Part shown: piece by piece, positions 1 through 5,003 of the stretch
Layout of the letters: each line of letters starts with the position of its first letter
Position numbering within the stretch: the stretch's first letter is position 1
Assembly: GCA_027451265.1 (NCBI GenBank)
Contig: DAIDJT010000042.1
Location: 1 to 8,134 of the forward strand
Length of the DNA stretch: 8,134 nt
Direction: 5' to 3'
From: Bacteroidales bacterium
Lineage (GTDB): Bacteria > Bacteroidota > Bacteroidia > Bacteroidales > VadinHA17
Made by a program: the position numbers and the translations under genes
Notes under the pieces: generated by a model
The model's input: only the letters and a program-made list of their open reading frames with translations
What the model was told of the DNA's origin: nothing
The model's database searches: none

Positions 1-253
1 CAGGGATTCCCTTGTATTTCACCGGGGGTTTTTTGAACTCCGGAACAACCGCTGAGGCACCGCGTTCGTTGACGTACCTGATGAATTTGAGCATATGCCC
101 TCTCTCCTCTTCAGCCTGGGCGTAGAGCCATCCGGCAATGCCGGCCATTCCTTTGGTCTCTGCCCATGACGCCATGGCAAGGTAAAGGTTTGAGGAGTAG
201 CCTTCTCTTTCAATCTGCCTGTTGCAGATTTCTTCAACTTTCTTGGTTAACAT
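1..253 (-). CDS. ftnA: Ferritin, non-haem iron storage protein (3' end outside window)
   Basis: Bacterial ferritins oxidise Fe(II) at a dinuclear ferroxidase centre and store it as a mineral inside a 24-subunit cytoplasmic shell. The visible 84 residues begin MLTKKVEEICNRQIEREGYS and align without gaps, from memory, to the first half of E. coli FtnA (usually about 165 aa). They include ferroxidase ligands Glu17, Glu50 and His53 (EEERGHML), Tyr24 and the YSSNLYLAMASW helix. The frame stays open to the left edge, so about half the protein is missing from view. The ATG at 251-253 is chosen because it puts these ligands at exactly the family numbering. No clear Shine-Dalgarno precedes it; the leader is A/T-rich. 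The gene lies 57 nt downstream of the response regulator on the same strand, and I see no clear promoter of its own. The family call is firm; use of the FtnA name is by similarity. Confidence 0.93.
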   Translation of the reverse strand, partial: MLTKKVEEICNRQIEREGYSSNLYLAMASWAETKGMAGIAGWLYAQAEEERGHMLKFIRYVNERGASAVVPEFKKPPVKYKGIP

Positions 254-310
254 ATCATTGAATTTTTAATGGTTCTGTTTTTCAGATAAACAAGTCAGTG
301 CCGGTAATGT

Positions 311-676
311 TTACCCCAGTAGTTCTTTTACTTTCTGAACAAGTTCAGATGGAAGGAATGGTTTTGAGATCACTGCGTCAGCTCCCAGTTTGCTGGCCAT
401 CAGTAGGTAACTTCCCGGGCCTGCCATCCCTCCTCCGCTGATTGCAATCAGACGTGTTGCCGGTTTTAATTCACGGATCTTCATTATCACCATCAGTCCG
501 TCCTCCTCGGGCATCAGGAGATCAGTGACCACGACGTCAACCACCGATGGCCGGAATTTTGCCAGTGCCTCCCTGCCGTCAGCGGCAGTAATGACAGTGT
601 ATTTGCGTTTTTCGAGGGTGTCCCTCAGCAGTTCACGAAGGGCTGCATCATCCTCAACTATCATTACTCCTGCCAT
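311..676 (-). CDS. Single-domain response regulator (CheY-like receiver)
   Basis: This 121-residue protein is a bare receiver domain with no output domain. The phosphorylation site is Asp52 (VTDLLMPEEDG). The acidic Mg-binding pair is Asp9/Asp10 (VEDD), the switch residue is Ser80 (AISGG) and the conserved lysine is Lys105 (SKPF). All residues needed for phosphoryl transfer are present, so it should be an active cytoplasmic receiver. With no DNA-binding domain it must signal through protein contacts or act in a phosphorelay. It lies 76 nt downstream of a histidine kinase, its likely partner, and the gap contains a duplicated copy of its own start region (see the repeat at 660-735). The sequence resembles the C-terminal receiver of hybrid kinases, so the pair could be a split hybrid kinase. 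The output is unknown. Confidence 0.93.
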   Translation of the reverse strand: MAGVMIVEDDAALRELLRDTLEKRKYTVITAADGREALAKFRPSVVDVVVTDLLMPEEDGLMVIMKIRELKPATRLIAISGGGMAGPGSYLLMASKLGADAVISKPFLPSELVQKVKELLG

Positions 677-735
677 ATTGTTTAGGTTTTCCTGGTCAGT
701 TCATCATTCATCCTGCCATATTATGCAGGTTTTTC
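660..735 (-). repeat. Imperfect direct repeat duplicating the response-regulator start region
   Basis: Read on the minus strand, 735-703 and 692-660 are two 33-nt copies with a 43-nt period, identical at 27 of 33 positions by hand alignment. Both contain AAAACCT followed by ATATGGCAGGA and AATGAT. The downstream copy carries the real start of the response regulator (ATG at 676, Met-Ala-Gly-Val). In the upstream copy the equivalent ATG at 719 reads Met-Ala-Gly-stop, because GT after GGA is replaced by TG. The similarity fades outside these limits. It could be a decayed tandem duplication or a leader minigene affecting translation of the regulator; the sequence alone does not decide. Confidence 0.7.
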
Positions 736-752
736 TTTTCCGGTGGCCGAAG

Positions 753-1517
753 TTAATATTTTTCAGGAAGAGTGCCAAAAAAAGCACCCGGAATGATAAG
801 TTCAAAGGTCGAACCTGTGCCTGCAGCAGAACTGACGGTGACAGTGCCTCCCAGTTCCTTTACCGCATCGCTCACCACCATAAGGCCAAGTCCGGTTCCA
901 TTCTCCCTGCCGACTGTAACAAAAGGTTTGAAAATCCTTGATGCAGTGGCTTCATCCATCCCTTTTCCGGTATCGGTGAACCGGATGAGGAGGTCACGGT
1001 GCAGTTCCCCTGAAATGATTTCATCAGAGCCTTCAATGTATCCGAGGGTGACGGTAAGGGTCCCCCCCTTCCCGCTCATGGCCTGAATTGCATTAATAAT
1101 CAGGTTGATAAAGATTCTGAAAAGCTGTGCCGGCACGGCACTGAGGTATGCGTCAGCGGCTGCTATCCGCGACATGATCCGTATCCCTTCAGGGACCGAC
1201 GGTCTTATGAAATCAATTGTCTCTGAGAGCACGGCGGCAACCCTTACCGGCACTTTTTCATGTGAGGTACGCCGGCTGAGGTCGAGAAGCTGCCCTGTAA
1301 GCATCTTTGCCCTGTCAGCGGCTCCGATGATTCTCCGGATATTCAGCTCGGCTTCCGGCGAGTTTCCGATGCTTTCAAGGGCCATTTCGCTGTAGCCGTA
1401 AATTGTTGTAATAATAGTGTTCAGGTCATGTGCGATGCCTCCGGCAAGCATGCCAAGCTGGACATCGGCCGCCGGTTTCAGGCCACCTTCCTCTTTCACT
1501 TTCTTCCTGGTGCTCAC
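753..1517 (-). CDS. Sensor-less soluble histidine kinase
   Basis: This 254-residue protein contains only the transmitter core of a two-component kinase. A HisKA dimerisation domain spans about residues 19-86, with His30 in the H-box (GGIAHDLNTI). Asp31 and Thr34 fit the D/ExxT/N phosphatase motif, so it may also dephosphorylate its partner. The HATPase_c domain spans about residues 125-245, with the N-box at Asn138/Asn142 (NLIINAIQAM), the G1 box at DTGKGMD (182-188), the F-box at FKPF (196-199) and the G2 box at GTGLGL (207-212). No signal peptide, membrane segment, PAS or GAF domain is present, so input must come from a partner protein. The start is GTG at 1517: an in-frame stop lies at 1539-1541 and no ATG intervenes. 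It follows the dnaX stop by 17 nt, suggesting read-through transcription, and precedes its probable partner receiver. Confidence 0.9.
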   Translation of the reverse strand: MSTRKKVKEEGGLKPAADVQLGMLAGGIAHDLNTIITTIYGYSEMALESIGNSPEAELNIRRIIGAADRAKMLTGQLLDLSRRTSHEKVPVRVAAVLSETIDFIRPSVPEGIRIMSRIAAADAYLSAVPAQLFRIFINLIINAIQAMSGKGGTLTVTLGYIEGSDEIISGELHRDLLIRFTDTGKGMDEATASRIFKPFVTVGRENGTGLGLMVVSDAVKELGGTVTVSSAAGTGSTFELIIPGAFFGTLPEKY

Positions 1518-1534
1518 CTGACGATGTTTAATGC

Positions 1535-3283
1535 CTATTCAAAATCAAGATTTAAAGTTTCTTTCAGGTCCCTGAGAGCCGGGTTCCTGGTTGCCAGATT
1601 GTTGAACTTCTGTTCGGGAGAATAAAGTATTTCGCCTCTTTCAGTAGCCTCCACCATTGTCTGAAGCCTTATTGTGTCATTTTTGAGGGTACGGCGCAGA
1701 TGACCCTCAAGCCGGGGTTTGAAGTTGTGGTCAAAGGCTTCCTTCAGTGTCAGGTTATCAAGCTTCAGCAGGATCGTTCTGTCAGGCAGCAGCTCCGGCG
1801 TTACGGCAAGGAGTGTTACGGAAATCCTTGGGCTATCTTCCTTTATCTCTTCGGCGAAGCCGGTCCATGCATCGCGTAGTTCTTCAGGTGTAAAATCGCT
1901 GTCAGCAGCAACTGAAACCATATCAGGCTGCGGCTCGCTGACAATGTTTTCCCTGGACTTTGCCGCAGAAATGATATTCCTGATTGAAACTTTCTTTGGT
2001 TCGTCTGCGGCTGCGGCGGGTTTCTGACGTAATGTGTCCGTTCCATCTGAGGCGGGGGCTGAAGGGGCAGTCTGTGGCGGCGCCGGCTGTGGAGCAGCAT
2101 GGGTTCGCTGCGGTGGGGCTACCTTGAAATCCTGTTCTTCATCTGTCAGACTGGAATCAGCTTTTTTTTTTACCTCTTCCTGTCCCGTTCCTGCTGACAG
2201 GTTTGACATTCGGAGGAGGGCCAGTTCAACGTGCAGGCGCTGGTTCTTGCTGGCGCGGAAGTTGAGCATGCACTGTGACCCGATGTCAAGGGCCTCATAA
2301 ATGAATTGCAGCGGTGCTCCTGTGGCCTGTTCACGGTAGCGCTGCCTGATGGAGGGTGATGTTTCAAGAAGCTTAACAGTGGCCTCATCGCGGCTCACGA
2401 GAAGGTCGCGCAGGTGGTTGTTGAGCCCGGCCATGAAGTTGTAGCCGTCGAAACCCTTGTTCAGGATTTCGTTGAATGTAAGAAGAACTGACGTTACGTT
2501 GCCTTCCATCGCGGCAGCAGTAATGCGGAAATAATACTCGTAATCAAGCACATTAAGGTTGGCAATGACATCGGCATAGGTGATGTTTTTACCGCTGAAG
2601 CTCACTATCTGGTCGAAAATTGAGAGCGCATCGCGCATGGCACCGTCAGCTTTGGTGGCGATGACATGGAGTGCTTCATGTTCGGCATTAACCCCCTCGT
2701 TGCCTGTAACCCAGCTCAACCGCTGAACGATATCATCAACGTTGATACGGTTGAAGTCGAAGATCTGGCAGCGTGAGAGTATGGTAGGAATTATCTTGTG
2801 CTTTTCGGTTGTTGCCAGGATGAAAATGGCATGTGAGGGCGGCTCCTCGAGGGTCTTCAGGAAAGCGTTGAAGGCCTGGGTTGAGAGCATGTGAACCTCA
2901 TCTATTATATATACGCTGAACCTGCCAATCTGCGGAGGTATGCGCACCTGGTCAGTCAGGTTGCGGATGTCATCAACGCTGTTGTTGGAGGCAGCATCAA
3001 GCTCATGAATGTTGAATGAGGCCTGGGAGTTGAATGAGGTGCATGACTCACACTTGTCACAAGCCTCGCCGTCAGGCCCGATATCAGAGCAGTTGATGGT
3101 TTTGGCAAAAATCCTTGCGCAGGTTGTTTTTCCCACGCCGCGGGGACCGCAGAAAAGGTAAGCCTGTGCCAGGAGGTTGTTCTTTATGGCATTCCTCAGC
3201 GTGGTGGTAATGGTATCCTGCCCGACAACCATGTCAAAGGTGGCAGGTCTGTATTTACGGGCAGAAACAATAAAGTTATCCAT
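1535..3283 (-). CDS. dnaX: DNA polymerase III subunits gamma/tau (clamp loader ATPase)
   Basis: DnaX is the AAA+ motor of the clamp loader, which opens the beta clamp and places it on primed DNA; the long tau form also links to the polymerase core. The protein has 582 residues and starts MDNFIVSARKYRPATF, a typical Bacteroidota N-terminus. Walker A is GPRGVGKT (46-53). Zinc-binding cysteines are Cys65, 75, 78 and 81. Walker B is Asp128-Glu129-Val-His, followed by FLKTLEEPP (141-149), sensor 1 around ATTEKHK (157-163) and the SRC arginine finger (170-172). Clamp-loader domain III ends near residue 370. Then come a Pro/Ala-rich linker (about 390-425) and a C-terminal domain (about 465-582) with a tail resembling other Bacteroidota DnaX proteins. 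An A10 run at codons 371-374 could yield a short gamma form (see 2162-2171). It is the first gene of the minus-strand cluster, divergent from rpsF. Confidence 0.97.
   Translation of the reverse strand: MDNFIVSARKYRPATFDMVVGQDTITTTLRNAIKNNLLAQAYLFCGPRGVGKTTCARIFAKTINCSDIGPDGEACDKCESCTSFNSQASFNIHELDAASNNSVDDIRNLTDQVRIPPQIGRFSVYIIDEVHMLSTQAFNAFLKTLEEPPSHAIFILATTEKHKIIPTILSRCQIFDFNRINVDDIVQRLSWVTGNEGVNAEHEALHVIATKADGAMRDALSIFDQIVSFSGKNITYADVIANLNVLDYEYYFRITAAAMEGNVTSVLLTFNEILNKGFDGYNFMAGLNNHLRDLLVSRDEATVKLLETSPSIRQRYREQATGAPLQFIYEALDIGSQCMLNFRASKNQRLHVELALLRMSNLSAGTGQEEVKKKADSSLTDEEQDFKVAPPQRTHAAPQPAPPQTAPSAPASDGTDTLRQKPAAAADEPKKVSIRNIISAAKSRENIVSEPQPDMVSVAADSDFTPEELRDAWTGFAEEIKEDSPRISVTLLAVTPELLPDRTILLKLDNLTLKEAFDHNFKPRLEGHLRRTLKNDTIRLQTMVEATERGEILYSPEQKFNNLATRNPALRDLKETLNLDFE
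2162..2171 (-). other. Candidate slippage site (A10) in dnaX giving a short gamma form
   Basis: On the dnaX coding strand the sequence reads GTA AAA AAA AAA GCT (Val371-Lys-Lys-Lys-Ala375), a run of ten A. It contains an in-phase A AAA AAA heptamer. One extra A, or a -1 ribosomal shift, gives AGC TGA and ends after Ser375. One A fewer, or a +1 shift, gives four residues (Leu-Ile-Pro-Val after Lys374) and then TGA. Both products stop just after clamp-loader domain III and before the linker. In E. coli a -1 ribosomal shift at A AAA AAG, and in Thermus thermophilus transcriptional slippage on an A9 run, make gamma from dnaX. A purine-rich AGGAAGAGG lies immediately upstream. I see no convincing downstream hairpin close by. 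That slippage occurs here is inference. Confidence 0.65.
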
Positions 3284-3297
3284 ACCGGGTTTTAACA

Positions 3298-3307
3298 GTA
3301 CATGTAC
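3298..3307. promoter_or_regulatory. Perfect 10-bp palindrome in the dnaX leader
   Basis: GTACATGTAC is a perfect palindrome located between the predicted dnaX -10-like element (3318-3325) and the dnaX start codon at 3283, close to the expected transcription start. It could be an operator or may be chance; a second copy was not found in the region. Confidence 0.25.
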
Positions 3308-3317
3308 ATATCCGTCA

Positions 3318-3325
3318 CAAATATA
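3318..3325 (-). promoter_or_regulatory. Predicted dnaX promoter, -7 element
   Basis: On the minus strand this reads TATATTTG, an exact match to the Bacteroidetes primary-sigma consensus TAnnTTTG. Transcription would start near 3311, giving a leader of roughly 28 nt before the dnaX ATG. No good -33 TTTG is seen at the usual spacing, but a T/A tract (nine T on the plus strand, 3346-3354) lies upstream of it and could act like an UP element for both divergent promoters. Confidence 0.5.
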
Positions 3326-3368
3326 GTCAAATAGTTTTCGGAATATTTTTTTTTAAGATTTATTGTCT

Positions 3369-3376
3369 TACTTTTG
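3369..3376 (+). promoter_or_regulatory. Predicted rpsF operon promoter, -7 element
   Basis: TACTTTTG is an exact match to the Bacteroidetes TAnnTTTG -7 consensus. Transcription would begin near 3383, giving a leader of about 33 nt to the rpsF ATG. The region about 19 nt upstream is a T tract rather than a clear TTTG -33 box. The rest of the 132-nt gap between dnaX and rpsF is A/T-rich and shows no other gene. Confidence 0.55.
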
Positions 3377-3415
3377 CAACCCGATTTATTAACAGTAATA
3401 TAAACTAATTAAGAG

Positions 3416-3769
3416 ATGTTGAATCAGTACGAAACCGTTTTCATTGCAACTCCCGTTTTGTCTGAGAATCAGATGAAGGAAGCGGTTCAGAAGTTCAAGA
3501 AGATCATCACTGACAATGAAGGTGAGATCATTCATGAAGAGAACTGGGGTCTGAAGAAACTCGCTTATCCTATCCAGAAGAAATCGACCGGGTTTTATTA
3601 CCTGATTGAGTTCCGCGGAAAGGGCGAGATGATTGACAAGCTGGAAGTTCAGTACAGGAGGGATGAAAGGATCATCCGTTTCCTGACATTCCGCATGGAC
3701 AAGTATGCTGTAGAGTATGCTGAGAAAAAGAGAAAGATGAAAGAAACCGAAAAAGTCAGGGAGGAGTAA
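3416..3769 (+). CDS. rpsF: 30S ribosomal protein bS6
   Basis: bS6 binds the central domain of 16S rRNA as a pair with bS18 on the small-subunit platform. The 117-residue protein opens MLNQYETVFIATPVLSENQM and carries the family core: NWGLKKLAYPIQKKSTGFYY around residues 43-62, then the YRRDERIIRFLTFRMDKYA segment typical of the last strand. The tail is charged and Lys/Glu-rich (about 100-117), with a length normal for Bacteroidota. The ATG is preceded by an A/T-rich leader without a real Shine-Dalgarno. It heads the rpsF-rpsR-rplI operon, without the ssb or priB gene found between rpsF and rpsR in many other phyla. The rpsF stop is 2 nt before rpsR, so the two are probably translationally coupled, matching their assembly as a pair. 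Confidence 0.98.
   Translation: MLNQYETVFIATPVLSENQMKEAVQKFKKIITDNEGEIIHEENWGLKKLAYPIQKKSTGFYYLIEFRGKGEMIDKLEVQYRRDERIIRFLTFRMDKYAVEYAEKKRKMKETEKVREE
3759..3766 (+). promoter_or_regulatory. Strong Shine-Dalgarno for rpsR
   Basis: GGGAGGAG lies in the last codons of rpsF, 5-7 nt before the rpsR ATG at 3772. It is close to the anti-Shine-Dalgarno complement and fixes the rpsR start. Such a strong site is notable because most Bacteroidota genes, including the neighbouring dnaX and lptD, lack one. Confidence 0.8.
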
Positions 3770-3771
3770 TC

Positions 3772-4041
3772 ATGGCACAGAACAATTCAGAGATCAGGTA
3801 CCTGACACCGCCTACAGTAGAGATCAAGAAGAAGAAATACTGCAGGTTCAAGAAGAACAAGATCAAGTACATTGACTACAAGGATCCCGAGTTCCTCAAG
3901 AAGTTTCTCAATGAGCAGGGTAAGATCCTGCCTCGCCGTATAACCGGCACTTCGCTGAAATACCAGAGAAGGGTGGCCAAGGCTATCAAGCGTTCGCGTC
4001 ATCTTGCCATGCTTCCGTACGTTGCTGATCTTTTAAAGTAA
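3772..4041 (+). CDS. rpsR: 30S ribosomal protein bS18
   Basis: bS18 pairs with bS6 on the 30S platform near the 3' end of 16S rRNA. The 89-residue protein has the diagnostic C-terminal block RRITGTSLKYQRRVAKAIKR followed by SRHLAMLPYV, and a basic N-terminal extension with KKKKYCRFKK around residues 19-28. Length is normal for the phylum. It sits 2 nt after rpsF and 13 nt before rplI, clearly in one operon. In Bacteroidota ribosomes, structural work (Flavobacterium johnsoniae) places bS6, bS18 and bS21 around the anti-Shine-Dalgarno tail and explains poor use of that signal, which makes the strong Shine-Dalgarno before this gene worth noting. Confidence 0.98.
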   Translation: MAQNNSEIRYLTPPTVEIKKKKYCRFKKNKIKYIDYKDPEFLKKFLNEQGKILPRRITGTSLKYQRRVAKAIKRSRHLAMLPYVADLLK

Positions 4042-4047
4042 AGGAGG
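4041..4047 (+). promoter_or_regulatory. Consensus Shine-Dalgarno for rplI
   Basis: AAGGAGG overlaps the last base of the rpsR stop codon and is 7 nt from the rplI ATG at 4055. Sequence and spacing are those of an ideal Shine-Dalgarno, and they confirm the rplI start. Confidence 0.85.
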
Positions 4048-4054
4048 AAGAGAT

Positions 4055-4501
4055 ATGAAGATTATTCTAAGGCAGGATATAGAGAAGCTGGGGCAGAAGA
4101 ATGACATTCTCACCGTCAAGACCGGCTATGCAAGGAATTACCTTATCCCGAAGGGTTTAGCCTTCCAGGCAACTGACTCTGCAGTCAAGATTCACAATGA
4201 GAACCTGAAGCAGAGGGCCCACAAAGAGGAGAAGATCAGGGGTGAAGCCGAGAAGCTCGCACAGAAGCTTTCAGGCGTGAAGCTTGTGATCGGTGCAAAG
4301 GTCAGTTCAGCAGGCAAGATTTTCGGATCTGTCAATACGATTCAGCTTGCTGAAGCGCTTACCGCGAAAGGTTATGATATTGACCGCAGGAACATTCTCC
4401 TTGGAGATGATGCAATCAAGGAAGTAGGGAACTACAAGGCAGTTGTCAAGCTGCACCGCGATGTAAAGGTCGAGATCGAATTCGAAGTTGTGGCAGAATA
4501 A
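4055..4501 (+). CDS. rplI: 50S ribosomal protein bL9
   Basis: bL9 binds 23S rRNA near the L1 stalk and extends away from the 50S subunit; it helps keep reading frame and ribosome spacing. The 148-residue protein has the N-terminal rRNA-binding domain with the family signature between residues 13 and about 40 (GQKNDILTVKTGYARNYLIP, then KGLAFQAT). A long charged connecting helix follows (about 41-76), then the C-terminal domain with KIFGSVNTIQLAEAL near residues 89-103. Length equals the usual bL9 size (about 147-150). It is the last gene of the rpsF-rpsR-rplI operon, followed by a strong hairpin at 4527-4552. Confidence 0.98.
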   Translation: MKIILRQDIEKLGQKNDILTVKTGYARNYLIPKGLAFQATDSAVKIHNENLKQRAHKEEKIRGEAEKLAQKLSGVKLVIGAKVSSAGKIFGSVNTIQLAEALTAKGYDIDRRNILLGDDAIKEVGNYKAVVKLHRDVKVEIEFEVVAE

Positions 4502-4526
4502 GCGTACAGCACTACAATAAACAGGC

Positions 4527-4560
4527 AGCGGCGGATCCAGGGATCCGCCGCTGTTGTTTA
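4527..4560. terminator. Probable bidirectional terminator between rplI and ridA
   Basis: AGCGGCGGATCC (4527-4538) and GGATCCGCCGCT (4541-4552) form a perfect 12-bp GC-rich inverted repeat separated by two bases, so the real stem is about 11 bp with a 4-nt loop; one C-G pair and G-T wobbles extend the base. On the plus strand it is followed by GTTGTTTAT, a moderate U-tract, 25 nt after the rplI stop. On the minus strand it is followed by GCCTGTTTATTG, after the ridA stop at 4607. It sits between convergent genes and likely ends both operons. Confidence 0.8.
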
Positions 4561-4606
4561 TAACTGTAATCAGATTTCTCCAGGTCTCAGACCTGCCGGA
4601 AGGAGA

Positions 4607-4984
4607 TTATTTAACCGCCACAGTCTCTATCTCTATGAGTGCCCCCAGCGGCAGACCCTTGACAGCATAGGCGGCCCTTGCCGGCTGTTCTGATGTGTAA
4701 AACTGTGCATATACCTCATTCATCGCCTTGAAATCAGACATATCCGAGAGCAGGCAGGTGGACTTGACCACATTATCCATAGTGTAGCCTGCCGCAAGAA
4801 GTATGGCCCTGATGTTTTTTAGCGCCTGGGTGGTCTGCCCGGTTATGCCTCCTTCAGCAAGTTTGCCAGTGGCAGGATCAATGGCTACCTGGCCCGAAAT
4901 GTAAAGGGTACCGTTTGCCTCCACGGCCTGGCTGTAGGGACCGATTGCGCCCGGGGCAGCCGTTGTGCTGATAATTCTTTTCAT
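4607..4984 (-). CDS. ridA: RidA family imine/enamine deaminase
   Basis: RidA hydrolyses reactive enamine/imine intermediates, such as 2-aminoacrylate from PLP-dependent serine/threonine dehydratases, to ketoacids in the cytosol, protecting PLP enzymes. The 125-residue product starts MKRIISTTAAPGAIGPYSQA. It has Tyr17, Gly31 (YISGQVAIDP), Asn89 and Arg103 (the family's carboxylate-binding arginine, Arg105 in well-studied members). The signature PARAAYAVKGLPLGALIEIE contains Glu118. These residues are those of active RidA rather than the divergent Rid subfamilies. An ATG further upstream at 5017 would add 11 residues and overlap lptD; the 4984 start gives the family length and begins 19 nt after the lptD stop. 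It is probably co-transcribed with lptD, an association that looks positional rather than functional. Confidence 0.95.
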   Translation of the reverse strand: MKRIISTTAAPGAIGPYSQAVEANGTLYISGQVAIDPATGKLAEGGITGQTTQALKNIRAILLAAGYTMDNVVKSTCLLSDMSDFKAMNEVYAQFYTSEQPARAAYAVKGLPLGALIEIETVAVK

Positions 4985-5003
4985 TCCTGATTGTCTTATA
5001 TCG

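Noticed and set aside
19..237. Open frame of 72 codons on the minus strand inside the ferritin region
   Set aside because: It is out of frame with the ferritin, whose ferroxidase residues are all in the frame starting at 253; the alternative product resembles no known family.
712..740. Hairpin CCTGC/GCAGG followed by a T-rich tract on the plus strand, terminator-like
   Set aside because: The stem is only 5 bp, it faces the wrong way for the minus-strand operon, and no plus-strand gene precedes it; it is better explained by the duplicated start region.
525..1625. Several plus-strand open frames opposite the regulator, kinase and dnaX
   Set aside because: They are antisense to genes with intact catalytic motifs, have no recognisable domain and are explained by codon composition of the real genes.
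2068..2153. Long-range pairing of CAGTCTG and CAGACTG downstream of the dnaX A10 run as a frameshift stimulator
   Set aside because: Only 7 bp with a loop of about 70 nt; such matches are expected by chance and stimulators are usually local.
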